Of a stretch of 64,000 bases of DNA, positions 24,201-39,200 are shown in pieces; within the stretch, counting starts at the first letter, position 1, and each line of letters begins with the position of its first letter. Source of the stretch: Cervus elaphus (lineage: Eukaryota; Chordata; Mammalia; Artiodactyla; Cervidae); contig NC_057819.1 of assembly GCF_910594005.1 (NCBI RefSeq), positions 124,035,669 through 124,099,668 on the forward strand. The letters run 5' to 3'. The notes beneath the pieces are model-generated. The model made no database searches and had not been told where the DNA came from. It saw nothing but the letters and a program-made list of their open reading frames with translations. The translations under genes were made by a program, and so were the position numbers.

Positions 24201-27200
24201 CCCAACACCACAGTGAGATACCACTGCATACCCATTGGGAGGGTTGTTATGTTTAAAATGGAAAATAACAAGTACTAGTAGGGATGTGGAGAAATTGGGG
24301 CCCTGGGTCATTGCTGGTGGGAATGTAAAATGGTGTGGCAGTTGTGGGAAACCTATGGTGAGTCCTCAAAATGCCAAACATGGAATTACCATGTGACCCA
24401 GCAATTCTACTCTTAAGTATACACCCAAAAGAATTAAAGTAGTGACTCAAATAGATACTTCTATACCCAGGTTCATAGTGGCATTATTTACAATCACCAA
24501 AAGGTGGAAACAACCCAAGTGTCCATCAACAGATAGCTGGATAAACAGAATGTGCTCTATCCATACAGTGGAATCTTACTCAGCCTTAAAGAGGAAGGCA
24601 ATTCTGACACCTGCTACAATGTGGACAAACCTTGAGAACATGAAATATGCTAGTTAAAAAAGGACATGTCAAAGGCTACACAGCAAAGCTGCTGGCAGTG
24701 CTTGTGTGAGGTTCCCAGTAGGCAGAGGCTGTTTTCCCTGTTTCCAGAGGCAGTGGCCCTGAGAGGCCATTGATGCTGAAAGGACGGTCACTTTTTCTGC
24801 AGGGTATTATTCTGTGTGGCACCAACTTTATAAAGGGTGTCGAGGGGCAGAGACATGGGCCTTCCTGTGCCCTTGGTCCCACCAACAGCACTGTGTTTGG
24901 AAGTCCACAAGTCCAGTGGCATTCCCTTACACTGCCGTCTTCCTGATCATGGCAGTGGCAAGCTGCTCCCGCTGTGGACCAGGCTGCTGGTCTTTCTAGG
25001 GCCACTGGAGGCCTGGTTGGAGCCTACCCTTCAGTCCTCCCAAGCAGATTTGCTGCACTGATAGTTCCTTTTCCTGCAAGAAACCCTAAATGACATACCT
25101 TGACTTACCACTCAGGAGAGGGTAAAAATTAAACCATTAAATGCCACAAATAGAGCAGCTTATGTGATGAAATCACTTTCCTTACTACAACCAGATAAAA
25201 CTGTCAGAGCAGAAAGGGAATATACCACCTCGCTGACAGAGGTTGGGTCAAGCTTTAGTTGTGCTTCGTCTTACAAAGAGGTGGACCTCTGCCTGCTAGG
25301 CCGAACCTTTGCGCTCACCTTATTCAGCAAGGAGACATAGCCGGTCACCAGCTTGAGCAGCTCAGGAATCTGACTCTCCGTCTCCAGCAGCACGTGCTCC
25401 ACGAAGAGCGAGATGGAGAAAATGCGATTCCAGTGGGTTCTGTCAAGAGAGGGGTTCCCTCACTCAGCTCTGACACAAAGCATCTGAGACAGAAGGCAGA
25501 GGCGCAGGGAGGTGGTTTCAAGGCACAGAAGTTGAAAGTTAAGAAAAGGAGCAGATCTTAAAGTATTGAAATTAGAGAGAGACTGTTCTCTTATCACTGT
25601 GGAATTACGTTAGAAATCCATATCAAAAGATATTTGAAAATAACCCACATATTTTCAAGTGCAATGTGACATTTATTAACAGAGATCTTTGACTTAGCCA
25701 CTGAAAGTCTCAGTAAAGCTTGAAGACTGAAGAAACACAGGGTGATTGCAGAGAAGAAAAGATTTAAGTGAGAAATATCAAAGTGAGAAATTAATGTCAA
25801 AGATACTTTAAAGATACTTTAAAAAAAAAATTTCCATGTATTTGGAAATTAAATGTCCACTTTTAAATGGTAGGTGTATGCAAGAAGCTATAACAAGGAA
25901 TATTAGAAAAGATCTGTGACATAATAAAATTGAAAAGAGAATTTCTCAGAATTTGTTGTATGCAGCTGAAGCAACTGAATACAATGTGGAATCTTGAATA
26001 AGATATGAAAACAAATAATGGATACTAACATAAAATTCTGTGAAATTTCAACAAAATCTGTACTTAAGTTAATACTGTATCACAACTTAATTTCCTGCTT
26101 TTTTTTTTTTACAACATGGTCTTTCTTTATATTCTCAGAATGGGATTAGAAGTTTCAAGCTTCATTCAAAAAAATTTAACTCACTAAGATAATAAACTTT
26201 CTAATCTTTAAGCAAGAATATTAGATGCCAAAATACATGGAAGTATATCAACATTATGGTGAAAATAAATTAGTGGAATCAAAATGTCATACATTTTTTT
26301 TGCTAAGCAAAAATTCATGTCTCTAAAATACATATTTTAACTATACATACTATGTTTATATATACATATACATATCTCTGTATGTACAAAAGCTTTCTCA
26401 CTAGCCTAGATAAAGGCTTCAGAAAGAACAATAAACAAGAAACAGAAATTGGAAAACATAAACTAAATGAAATGGGAGCACAGAATATGAAATAGAAAAA
26501 GTGAAACAAACTAGACAAAAAAAAAAAAATCATCATACAGTCCAATTGTTTTTAAGCATGGATAGTCATTAGAAACACATCTGAACTCTGGAGAAAAAAA
26601 GCAAAATATGGGCATTTGTATTTTTCAAAAAATTCCAAGATAATTCTGATATGCCTCTGGATTTTAAAAACTATTACAGGTTTTTCTATTAAATGGTACT
26701 TTTACTGATATAGAACTATATTATTTTCTGTTGACCAATCATAACAATGGTATGAAGTGAATAAATAATAGTTATATAATCACAGTAGTAAAAGGTATTT
26801 ACAGTTTTCATGTTTCAGTACCTTTAGACCATGAAGCTTTCACACCTTGCATATGTTCTAATGTCTCTTAGTTTACAGTCTATGCCAATTTGAATAGAAC
26901 TTGTATCCTTCTGTTGTGTGAAAATTGTAAAAAAAACTTAATTATGTTGAATTGATTCATGGTGCTTTTCAGATCTACTGCATTTTTTTTTACTTTTCTG
27001 TATATTCAATCTATTAATTTTTGAGAGTTTGATATAAAATTACAACTAAAAATCTTAAATAATCTACTTAAGAAATAATTGTAATATATGGTGGAACTAC
27101 ATGTAACTCTGTTGGGTATCTTCCAAGTCTCCTGTAAATGTGTTATCATACTTTCATAATTTAAAAAATAAAAAAGAAAGAGGAAAAAAAGGAGCAGGAG

Positions 27201-30200
27201 AGAAGGTAAGTGAATTAGGTAGAAGCCCTTTATGATGTTCTCCCTGACCTCTACCCACTTCCGTCTTTCTCCTCCTCCCCACAGACTCTCAGCTCAGACA
27301 ACTCAAGGTCGATGCCTCTGCCCATGTCTGGTGACTCCCACCTCGCCCGTGAAGGCCAGCCCAGGCCTGGTCCTCTGGGAAGTCTACCCCGAGTGCACGC
27401 CCTTTCTCTGTCACCCTGCTGGGGGCCTCTGCAGCTGCTCCTTCGCCGTCGGGATCACAATAATTTCTGGTCACCTCCGTATCACCCCCATCACTCTGTG
27501 CACTCCCCGAAGGCTCAGCTCTCGCCTGTTTCTCTAGGATCATTGAGATGCCTGGCGTTTAAGTAGAGTTCCACAGATGTTAAAGAGTGATGAGGAAAGG
27601 CCCACTTCCAGCGGTAGGAACATCTGCCCTCTCTCTCTGATGTACCTGGGCCTCCTGGGTCTTACCTGACACCCCTGATGACCTCTCTGGTCTTCATCCC
27701 ACAGGCCTGCATGTACCCTTCTGAGCAGAGGAGCTCCAGGGGCATGGAAAGATTCTTCACCGTCCGTAACCAAGCTTGGGGACTGGGCTTCAGGAGGTTT
27801 TCCGTCAGCATTTCAGCACAGGCCACTGCTGCCAACACATCCAGACTCTGGGGAGCAGAGAACAGGCCCGTGACTGAGCAGTCTGTCCCCTGGCCCTCAT
27901 TGGGCTGGTCTAAACCTTAAGTCGGAGGTCCTGGGTGTTTTTCTTGTGTCCCAGGCTTGGAGCTTCCTCTTTCATTGTCTTGGGATCTAGGGGGCATGAG
28001 TTGGATGTATTCTAACTGAGAAGCCGCACTGACGTGTGTGCTGGTAAAGATGTCTCCCAGTTGGAACAAGGCCCATAAGCTTTCCCTTGTCGGGGAGGTG
28101 GTGGGAGCGCCCCTCCCTCCACACTCGCTTGAGGAGGCCAAGCCTGCTACAGGCATGAGAGATCCCTAAGAGGGGCCATACCATCTCACGTCCAGCCCAG
28201 TTGTGGTTCTGTGTGCCTTTCATAAGGCTTGGTAGAATTGGAGGGTGGATGGTCAAGATCCTGGAGAAGTTCTGTAGCCGGCTTCTGAAGTGGTGGTAGG
28301 CGAGGTGCACTGATGGTAAGGAGGCCTCTTCCTCTGGCCTTCCTGCATTCAGCTGATTGACGCAGGACTGCAGAGCCATTTGCAGAGCCTGGGAGGAAAA
28401 AAAGCTTTTATTATATTGTTTGCAAAGTATTTTTTAAAAAGCTACATTTTGCTCGAGGAAAATGAGAACCATACAAAAATGACAAAAAAGAAAATGAAAA
28501 ACCATGCACACTACTAGTATCCCACATTTACTTTTTGGTGTTGTCCCTTCTAGACATTTCTAGATCCACACCTCTTCTCCCAGTGGTCCCCAAATTAGGG
28601 TCACAATGCATTCCTGATCTTTTCCCACTTTACTTTACAAGCATTGCTCTATCACAAGCACACCAGAAGAACATTGTTTTTAATGGCTGCACAATAACAA
28701 TCAAATGACTGTACTTTAACTTGTCCAACCCTTACGTTTTGATAAGTAAATTGTTCCTAATTTTCCATTTTTAGAAATAGAACTGAAAAGAACATTCCTG
28801 TGAATAAAGTATTTGTCCACATCTCTGATAATGTTCTCAAGATCAAATCACCAGTTCAGATTTTATTCAGAAGTTCTCCATTCACCCCGACGGTTTACAG
28901 AACCACCACACTGTTCACACCACCTTTGGCAGTGGAGGAAATTCTGGCCATTTTTTAAAAACCAGTTTTGCCACATGGACAAAAATGTCGGTAGCTGAAA
29001 GTTGTTCATGCCTTGTTGATTTACTAGTGAGGCTAATTTTCCTCTGTTTTCTGGACATCTGTATAATTATTCTCTTAATAGTCAACTTATAACTTTTATT
29101 CGTTTTTAAAAATTAGGGGATTTTCTTATTGATTCCTAAGAACACTTTATTAATCCTTAATCATGCTGGGTGTATGTTCTCAAATCTGCCAGTTTCCGTT
29201 TTTATGTACCAAAGTTTGAAACCTTCAATATTTCCACTGAAATTTCAGTTGCTCTTATCATTAACTTGCTGTGGTCAGTTAAATATTTACCTAGTTTTCT
29301 TCAAGAAAAACTAAACATTTAAAAAGAAAGCATCACAGGAAATTGGAGGTCTTCTTCCTGTTACTAAAATCTCCATGTTTTAGGGGTGCTGAGAGGCGGA
29401 GTAAGTGGCCAGCCTCGGGGGTTCTAAAGGTGTCAGTGGCATTTTCTCACAGCACTCTCCTCTTGGGACACATTCTGTTCCACAAACATTGCAGCTCCGG
29501 CAGTGGAGGAAGTTCCATGTTGGTATTTTGTCCACTTACGCCAGCCTTGCCCTGACCCCGAGTCAGTACTTACGTTTAACTGTTCCCAAGTGGACACTCT
29601 CATGGTCAAGAGAAGGAAATCTTTCAGGTAACACTGAAGAAGCTCCTGCCGCTGGTCTACTGTGAGCTGAGCAAGAAAACTGCCCAGTGGGGTCTTCTGA
29701 AAGAGTTCTAGTAACTTCTCTGCCAGTCCTGAGGGGCAGGGCAGGGGGAGGTGGGGCAGAGAGGGAGACAGAGATCCACTGGGGTGAAGATGTTGACCAT
29801 GACTCCCCTTACTCACCAAATGCCTTTTTATTTTCAATTCTGGACACTTCAGATATTATCCCAGTGAAATAACAGAAACAAAGTCAGAAGGAATGCTCTA
29901 CTCTGGCCATAAAAGCCTGCGTGTGTGCTAAGAAGTCGCATCAGTCATGTCTAACCTTTGCGTCCCTATGGACTGTAGCCTGCAAGGCTCCTCTGTCCGT
30001 GGGATTCTCCAGGCAAGAATACTGGAGTAGGTTGCCATGCCCTCCTCCAGGGGATCTTTCCAACCCAGGGATGGAACCAATTTCTCTTATGTCTCCTACG
30101 TTGACAGGTGGGATCTTTACCACTAGCGCCACCTGGGAAGCTCCCATAAAAGCCTAGCTAGCCCTAAAGAGAATACAATCTGAGATAGACCAATGTTTCC

Positions 30201-33200
30201 ACAAGACATAAAGTGCTTAGGGAACCCAGAACCAACATGAACCAGGAACAAGTGGTCTGCCTGCCGGGAGTTGGGTCAAATGCTGCTCAAACCAAAAAGA
30301 CCTGCCTTCTAGCAGATCGGGTACTGGCCCCCAAGTCATGTGCTACCATAGAAAAGTAGGGTCAGTTTTTGATAGGGTATGAAAAGAGAAATACACTCTC
30401 CTCAAGAGAGAGATTGTTTTGAGTTTGTTCAGAAAGAGTGGCAGAAAGCTTATCTAGAAATCTAAGTTCATCTTCAAGTTATTTTGACATGTATTTTTAG
30501 AAAGATGGTAACGATAACCCTATATGCAAAACAGAAAAAGAGACACAGAAATACAGAACAGACTTTTGAACTCTGTGGGAGAATGTGAGGGTGGGATATT
30601 TCAAAAGAACAGCATGTATACTATCTATGGTGAAACAGATCACCAGCCGAGGAGGGATGCATGAGACAAGTGCTCGGGCCTGGTGCACTGGGAAGACCCA
30701 GAGGAATCGGGTGGAGAGGGAGGTGGGAGGGGGGATCGGGATGGGGAATACGTGTAAATCTATGGCTGATTCATATCAATGTATGACAAAAAAAATAAAA
30801 AAATTAAAAAATAAAAAAAAAAAAAGACATCTGGCCTTTATTTAAAGATTGATCTGTAGTTGATGTACCATGTTACTTTCAATGATCTGATGTCTGCCTA
30901 TCTTATGAAATGATCACCAAAATTAAAAAAAAAACAAAGCTATACATAAACTTTGAAAAGACTACTTCATGTATGAAAGATGACAGTCCCAAAAGTGGTG
31001 TCTGACCATTGGGGTTTTCCTGGAATGCCTGTGGCCAGATGACTTGGCATATGACAACAGAGCAAGGGAGGACAATGACGGCTCAGTGTGGGCAAAGGTA
31101 CTACTCGGGTCACTGGCACTTGCTGAGAGGGGCTCAGAGACATCCTACTGTCCTAGTTTTCCAGGGGATTCAAATGGAGGTGATGACCTATGACAGGGTA
31201 TCAGGGTCTCCTCCTGTAGAACACATCCCCTCCCACCATTGCTGGGCTCACCCGCATCTCCTGTGATGTACTGAGTGTGGACCCACAACTCCTCCAGATA
31301 GTCCTTGATTCTCCAGCTAAATGGGACACTATTGGATGCCTTCTCTGAGAGGTTCATGTAGTTCTGCACCACGATGTAGGACATCTCTCCTTTAGACCTG
31401 CAACAGGCCAAACAAGGACCAAGAATTAAGTGGTTAGTGAGATGGCACTCAAGATGCAAGATGAGATCTATTTCTGATGCCAATTCCTCTCCATCTTCAA
31501 GTACTGGGAGGTTAGTGGGCTGCAAAGACAGTCCCCTGGTCTACTGAATAGCTCATTTTTATACTAGAAAAGAACTGAAGGATGATCTTATATCATCACT
31601 GGGTTTCACAGACAAAACAAAAACAAACCACGGTTGCAAAACTGCTTGAAGACTTGGGCAGAACCAGTCTGGTGATGTCTGAACCCACTCTTGCCCTATA
31701 CCTGTGCAGAGAATCGGAGCCACCTGAAAGCCAAGCAAGGTTTTGGCAGGCCAGCTGAGCTTGAGTTACATAAGATCGGGCCTAGGGACAGGCTCTGCGG
31801 TTCCCGCCATTGGCTGGAGGAACAGGAAAATCAACATAAATGCTCCCTAACATGCAGCTTCCCCAGTGCAGATGAGGTGGAAGTAGGCCATTTTAACTGC
31901 AAAGGGTGCTCTGAGCACAAGGAAGTGAAGAAAGTCAAGAACGAAGCAAGAATTTTTCAGAATTGTGTCAACACTTTGTTACTGTATTGTCATGCCCTTG
32001 AGGCTACAAAAAGGGCCAACTTCAATGTGATTCTAAAGTCCATACTAATATTTCTTCAAACATCTGGGAGGGCCTATGAAGTTTGCTGCTATGTTATGGG
32101 TTTATATCCCTTCCCAAGAAAAGAAAGTCTTCTATTCACCTTGTATCAATCGTCACAAGAGGAATGTTCAGAAGTTTAACGTCACTAAAAATAAACATCC
32201 AAAGGTCTCTCGCCCAGGACGGAGAGTGTGGGTTGACCAGTAGCTCAAGATTGCCATCCCTGTCGACACAGGAGATCATGCTCGCCAGGAGGGGAGTCAC
32301 AGCGCCCTGGACCCGCTTCCAGAGGGTCTGCCTGTGTAGGGGAGAGATAGGTCCGCTCGGGTTAGAAGGACCACAGACCATACTGGGAGGCCCACATCCT
32401 TTTCACATTTTGTGCCTTCATGGCAGTAACAAAACATCTGCTCTACTATTCCCACATTACAGCTGTGTTTTTCATGTTTTTACATCATTTTTAAGGACTA
32501 GAAGAGATTAAATCAAACAAAGATTAGAGGCAGGTCAGGAAGCAACAGTTAGAACTGGACATGGAAAAACAGACTGGTTCCAAATAGGTAAAGGAGTACG
32601 TCAAGGCTGTATATTGTCACCCTGCATATTTAACTTATATGCAGAGTACATCATAAGAAATGCTGGGATGGAGGAAGCATGAGCTGGAATCAAGATAGCC
32701 GAGAGAAATATCAATAACCTCAGATATGCAGATGACATCACCCTTATGGCAGAAGGTGAAGAAATAAAGAGCCTCTTGATGAAAGTGAAAGAAGAGAGTG
32801 AAAAAGTTGGCTTAAAGCTCAACACTCAGAAAACTAAGATCATGGTATCCAGTCCCATCACGTCATGGAAATGAAACGGTAGAAATAATGGCTGACTTTA
32901 TTTTTCTGGGCTCTAAAATCACTGCAGATGGTGACTGCAGCCATGAAGTTAAAAGATGCTTACTCCTTGGAAGGAAAGTTATGACCAACCTAGACAGCAT
33001 ATTTAAAAGCAGAGACATTACTTTGCCAACAAAGGTCCATTAGTCAAGGCTATGTATGGTTTTTCCAGTAGTCATGTATGGATGTGAGAGTTGGACTATA
33101 AAGAAAGCTGAGGGCCAAAGAATTGATGCTTTTGAACTGTGGTGTTAGAGAAGACTCTTGAGAGTCCCTTGGACTGCAAGGAGATCCAACCAGTCCATCC

Positions 33201-36200
33201 TAAAGGAGATCAGTCCTGGGTGCTCATTGGAAGGACTGATGCTGAAGCTGAAACTCCAATACTTTGGCCACCTCATGCAAAGAGTTGACTCATTTGAAAA
33301 GACCCTGATGCTGGGAAAGATTGAGGGCAGGGGGAGAAGGGGACGACAGAGGATGAGATGGCTGGATGGCATCACCGACACAATGGACATGGGTTTGGGT
33401 GGACTCCGGGAGTTGGTGATGGATAGGGAGGCCTGACATGCTGCGGTTCATGGGGTTGCAAAGAGTCGGACACAACTGAGCAACTGAACTGAACTGAAGA
33501 TTAGAGGCAGAACTTGAAAGGTCCTTAATTTTACCTCTAATAAACTGGAATTGGTTCATTGAAAAGGCCCAGTAGTATTGTTTTATTTTGTTATATATCT
33601 GTTTTCCAGAACAAATCACCTATGCTCTATAAATAAATCAAAGAATGACCAAATTCACTTGAAAAGTATGATATTTGAAGAAAAAAAATCAGTTGTGAAT
33701 AGAATATAATAAAGAAACCAAAGTAAATTCATTTCAGGTTACATTAAAAAAGAAAGCATGTCTTTATCTAAGTTACTTCCGTTGAGTATGACTTTTTGTG
33801 ACCCTATAGACTGTAGCCTGCCAGGCTCCTCTGTCCATGCGATTCTCCAGGCAAGAATACTGGAGTGGATTGCCACGCCCTCCTCCAGGGGATCTTTCCG
33901 ACCCATGGATCGAACCTGCATCTCTTATGTCTCCTGCATTGGCAGGCACATTCTTCACCACTAGTGGCACCTGGGAACCCCTGTGAACACCAGCATATGT
34001 AGTTCAGTAAGTGAAGGGGTGGTGTCAAGGACATAGAAAATATAGATTTTTAAGAAGCATTTATCTAAAATCCATACAGAGGAACCAAGAGAAACAAAAA
34101 TAATTCCAGGTCCAAATCTGATCCTTCAGAAGGTACAACTGGGAAAGAAATGAAAAATTATTAGAGAAAAACACAGAAGCAGAAAAGCCCTACAGTTACA
34201 AAACCAGCCATCAGGAAGCTCACATGGTCCATTCAACCTAGATGTTCCCACATGTCCTTCTTGAAAACAGTGCGGAGATACATCCCCGCCGAATCCAAGC
34301 CTCTGGATGAGTTGAGTGTTCTCCTGGAGTCAAAGAAACTGAGGGCCAGACTGATGAAGTCTCAGGTCTTAGACGACCTTGCAGATGGGGTGGGCGGCAT
34401 CCTCCACTGCCCACCGTGGGATGCAGAGCAACACCCTCTCCCTCAACCACACAGGTTGTCATGGGCTAGTCTTGAGAACAGCATCAAGGTTTGTAGAAAA
34501 AGCACCAGGGACAATAAGTGAATACTTTGGGTCTTATTTTCGTGGTTATCAAATAACTTCATGCAGGAGGTCTAGGAAAGCAGCTTTCTTCCCTCCCGTA
34601 CATATTTATCACCTCTTTAATTTACCAACCTAAAACGGCACCCATGTCTATGGTGATGAACATGGTGATAAAAGTTTACATCTGACAAGAACAGATGTTC
34701 TGGGTTTTGTTTGTTTTGGTTTTCACTATGAAAAAATTTAAAACACACAAAAGTACAGAAAAGAGTCAAGCAAACCCCATACAACTGCCACCCAGACTAT
34801 CCTGTGCTCTCCGGGCAAAAAAAGTCGATGGCTCTGAATTTCTCAGAGGTTTGGAAGGAAGCGGCCCCTCAGCTCGGAGAGCCATGCGCCCTGCCCCCAG
34901 TCCCCCACCGCCCCGGGTTTCCTTTCCTGGCGGTACCTGAACGTGCCAGCCTCCTGTAGAGCGTCCTGATTGGAGGCCTCCCTCACCACCCAGTCCTTCA
35001 CATTGCAGATAGAGTTCTCTTCCTGCTTCATTAAAAGGACGTAGAGGCGCATCTTAGCGACCAGCAAGAAAGTGGCTGTGGAAAAGCAGAGCAGACGTGC
35101 ATTCAGCACATCCCTGGGCACCGAGCGGTGGGCTCGGCATCCCTGACACATCCCAGCAGGAAGGGAAGCCCGTCTCCTTTGGCCAGGCCAAGTCTACAGA
35201 AATCCCAGAGGTGCGTGTAGGTTGCCAGAGAGCCAGCTGCTTCTGGGAGCCATGGAGACCTACAGCGGGGGGATGATTCATGGACCGAAGGAGAAGCCCA
35301 GGCTGGGGTGTGGACAAGAGGGGCTCCCACACCTCTGTACTCACCATCTTCCTCTAGGAGGCTGAGGAGGATGGAGACCCTCCGAACACTGCGCTGACAG
35401 TCCTCATTCTGGTCTCTGAGCATGCCCACGGCACCCTGAATACAGCTTTTCAGCAGCCTGGTGGTGTCCAGGATCTGCGTCTGTCGACAGACAATCAAGC
35501 CTTCCATTTCTGCCACTTACACGTCAAGAAAAGCCAGGTGATGCCAGGGACATAAGGTCCAGGCACTGCATGCAGGGGGCACAGTTTTCCTCCTGCCCAA
35601 GTTCCTACCACATGTCCTTGTCAAGTTCCCCTTAGAACCACTGTGAGGGAATTCCCTGGCAGTCCAGTGGTAAAGACATTGCACTTTCACTACCATGGGC
35701 CTGGGTTCAATCCCTGGTCAGGGAACTATTAACAAGACCCTGCAAGCCACGTCGTGTGGCCAAAAGAAAAAAAAAATCTACTACAAGACAATCCTATGTG
35801 CCTGGGGACCTTGTCAGGGGTCAAGCAACAGAGCAAAACTGACTAGGGGACACCAGGAAAAGCCAAGGTCAGATCTGCTCCTGGTGATCTCACCTGCACT
35901 CATAGAGGCAGGGAGAGGAGGGCTGGGCTGAGCCCTGCCAGCTGACTCCACTCCTCGGACCCCTGGGTGTAAGTCTGAGGAAGGGGAGCCCACAGCTCGA
36001 GGGCTTAGAGGGCCAGAAAGAGTGAGAACTTACATCATGTTCTGGTCCGAAGCCTGGGCTATCATTTGTCTCAGGACTTTCTGTCTCCATTTTTACCTCT
36101 ACCACTTGCTGCGACGTGACCGCCTCAGTTTCCATCAGCTCCTCACCATCTTCTTGGGCTCGGTGGCCCACCTCCACTGCAAAGAAGTAAAACAATGGAG

Positions 36201-39200
36201 CTACTGTTCAGAGGCAGAAGTGGTGGTGGGGAGCGCTGGCAACATCGTGTGCGTTGTGTGCTGGGGATCTGTCTGGGTTTCCCTGGCACCAGCCCCAGGA
36301 AGGGGCCCCAAAGGAGAGACTGTCAGTCACATAGATCAGCCTCCATTTGCCCACTTGACGTGGTCCACCAGTGGCAACCCGAGCTTCCATCCTGGGTTCA
36401 GATGGCTGATCCGGAAGCCAGGGTAAACAGAATCTGACATGTTCCACAGGCACCTGCAAAGACCTTGTGGAAATACTGCCTTCTCCTGGCCTTGGAAGTA
36501 GGAGACAGTGCCCTGGATTCATCAATACTCAGTTCAGCAAATGTGTCCCAAGCTCTTGCCAAGGGGCAGGTGTTGGACTTGGGGGACAGTAGCCTGAGGA
36601 CCTGTCCTCGCGGCAGAGTGCACTCCTCCTGGCTTCCGCTCCCACCATCCTACCTCCCCAAGGACCTTTTCTCCAGACTCACCCTTAGGGGGATCTTCTG
36701 GTTTAAACAGCTGGCTGATGGCCACATCCTGCAGTTTAGTTACGTCTGAAACCATGACTGTGGATCTCCGGAGGTCGTCGATGTGCACAGAATGCCACAG
36801 CCCTGGGAAAACAAGCCCCAGAATCTTCCCTGTGTCCGCTGGTTTCTTCCTGACAGTTGTAAGCAGGGATACACCACTGTCCTGACAGTTTAACATACTC
36901 TTGAATGAATGATTTGTATCCTAAAGTCTAATCCCTTGAATATATATGGGAAACATATAGATGTCACACTATAGATGTTAACAACCTTAGCATGAAAATC
37001 AGTTTTAAGAACTGACATGACTAACAAAAAAAGTATTTAAAGAAGGCTTATTATTCTTCTATAGCTGTATTATTAAACTTTCTGTATCGTAATCAGTAGA
37101 GGGGTGTGAGACACCAGCAAGGTTTGCCTCTTATTAACTACTAAATTATTAAACTAAATTATTATTTGCCCGTTTCTAGAATACCAATTTTCTCATACAG
37201 CAGATTCCTTGGAGATTCTTTAGGATCAGGTCCCAACAAAACAAATATTACAATAAATCAAATCACACAAGTTTTTTGGTTTCACAGTGTCTATAAAAAT
37301 TGTTTATACTACACTGTATTTTATTAAGTGTGTAATAGCATTATGTCAAAACACGACATACATGCCTTAATTAAAAAATACTTGGGACATTCCTGGTGGT
37401 CCAACTGTAAACAATCCACCTGCCAAAGCAGGAGACACAGGTTCAGTCCCTGGTCTGGGAAGATTACACATGCCTCAGGGCAACTACGCCTGTGCATCAC
37501 CACTACTGAGCCAGATCAGTGCTCTGCAATAAGAGAAGCCACCGCAGTGAGTCTGAGCACCACAACTAGAGAAAGCCCAAGCATAGCAATGAAGACCCAG
37601 TGCAGCCAAAAGTACACAAATAAAAATACTATACTGCACACACACAAAATAAAACAACCCAAAATACTATATTGCTGAAAAATGCTAACCATCGTCCTAG
37701 CTTTCTTCTAGTCGTAGTAGCAACACAAAAGGTCACTCTGATCACAGGTCACCACAGCACATATAATAATGAAAATGCTTGAAATAGTTTGAGAATTATC
37801 TCAAATACTTGAGACAATTCAGAGACATGACGTGAGCAAAGGCCTTCAGAAAAATGGCACTGAGAGACTTGGCACAAGCCTTCAATTTGTAAGAAATGCA
37901 GTATCTGTGGAGTGCAATAAAGCAAAGTGCAATTAAACAAGGTGTGCCTATGTAGTAAATATTTGGTGAGTCTTCCTCAGAAAAAAAAGAGAGATTTAAG
38001 ATAGCATTTTCTGACCCCAGGAGCAGGCATTAAGTATCCACACATTCATAACAATGCCAGTGGGAAATATCTTTCTGCATTATCCATATAGTAAAAGGGG
38101 AGGAACCAGAGATTAATCAAGCATTTATCAACAAATACTGAAATGAAGTACTGTAGGTTGCAGCAGCCAGTCTGAAGATGAAGTGTTTTTGTTTTTCGCA
38201 TCAATCAGCTTTAAGAAATCTAATTGCATTTGAAACAAACACAGTTGAGATTATGTGTGTGTGCTCAGTCACTCAGTTGTGTCTAACTCTTTGTGACCCC
38301 ATGGACTGTAGCCTGCCAGGCTCCTCTGTCCATGGAAATTTTCCAAGGACAGAAATTTTCTGGAAATTTTCCAGGCAAGGAAATGGAGTGGGTTGCCATT
38401 TCTTCCTCCAGGCCATCTTCTGAACCCAGAGATGCAACCTGCATCTCCTGTGTCTCCTGCATTGGCAGGCAGATTCTTTACCACTGAGCCACCTGGGAGG
38501 ACCACTGAGATTAACATTAATCTTCTAATATCAGACTTTGTACATCATAGGACCAAACAGTGGCTTGGGGAAAGAATCCACCAACAATGCAGGAGACTGT
38601 CTGCGATGCAGCAGATGTAGGTTTGATCCCGGGGTTGGGAAGATGCCCTGGAGATGGAAATGGCAACCCACTCCTGGAAAATCCCAGGGACAGAGGAGCC
38701 TGACGGGCTATAGTCCATGGGGTCACAAGAGTTGGACATGACTTAGTGACTAAACCACCACCACCGCAGGACCAAATTAGAAATAACTTAAACATTATTA
38801 TACAAACATATTCACAAATATTTTGGTCCTACCTCCATGGAATCCTACATAGGACGTTCCACTTCCCATCCGAGACAGTTTTGTGATAAAATAGACCAAG
38901 ATATGGTTCTTATTTCCTTGTATCTTGTTGATTTCATTTATAGCAGAATACCTATTTCAAAAACAAAAAAAGCAAAGACAGAACAAAACAAAAAAGCTAA
39001 GAAAAAACAAAATGAACACTGCAAAATGATTAAAGGGTGTCCTCAAAGAGGTCAAGTTTCATCTCACTTTGTTTTTTAACTGTACATAAATTTCACACCT
39101 TCATGCTTGTTATCCTCTCTTACAAGAGAACAGGGGCAAGACTTCTCTAAATAGTCTCATTTCTTTCCCCTATTCCTGTGTTCCTCTCCTTTGAAATGGC

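Noticed and set aside
31691..32179. 162-codon plus-strand open frame
   Set aside because: No recognisable domain, and its end overlaps RNF213 exon w18 on the other strand.
34252..34521. Extra RNF213 exon candidate
   Set aside because: The open frame is on the plus strand, and w17 and w18 already join in phase and match human without a gap.
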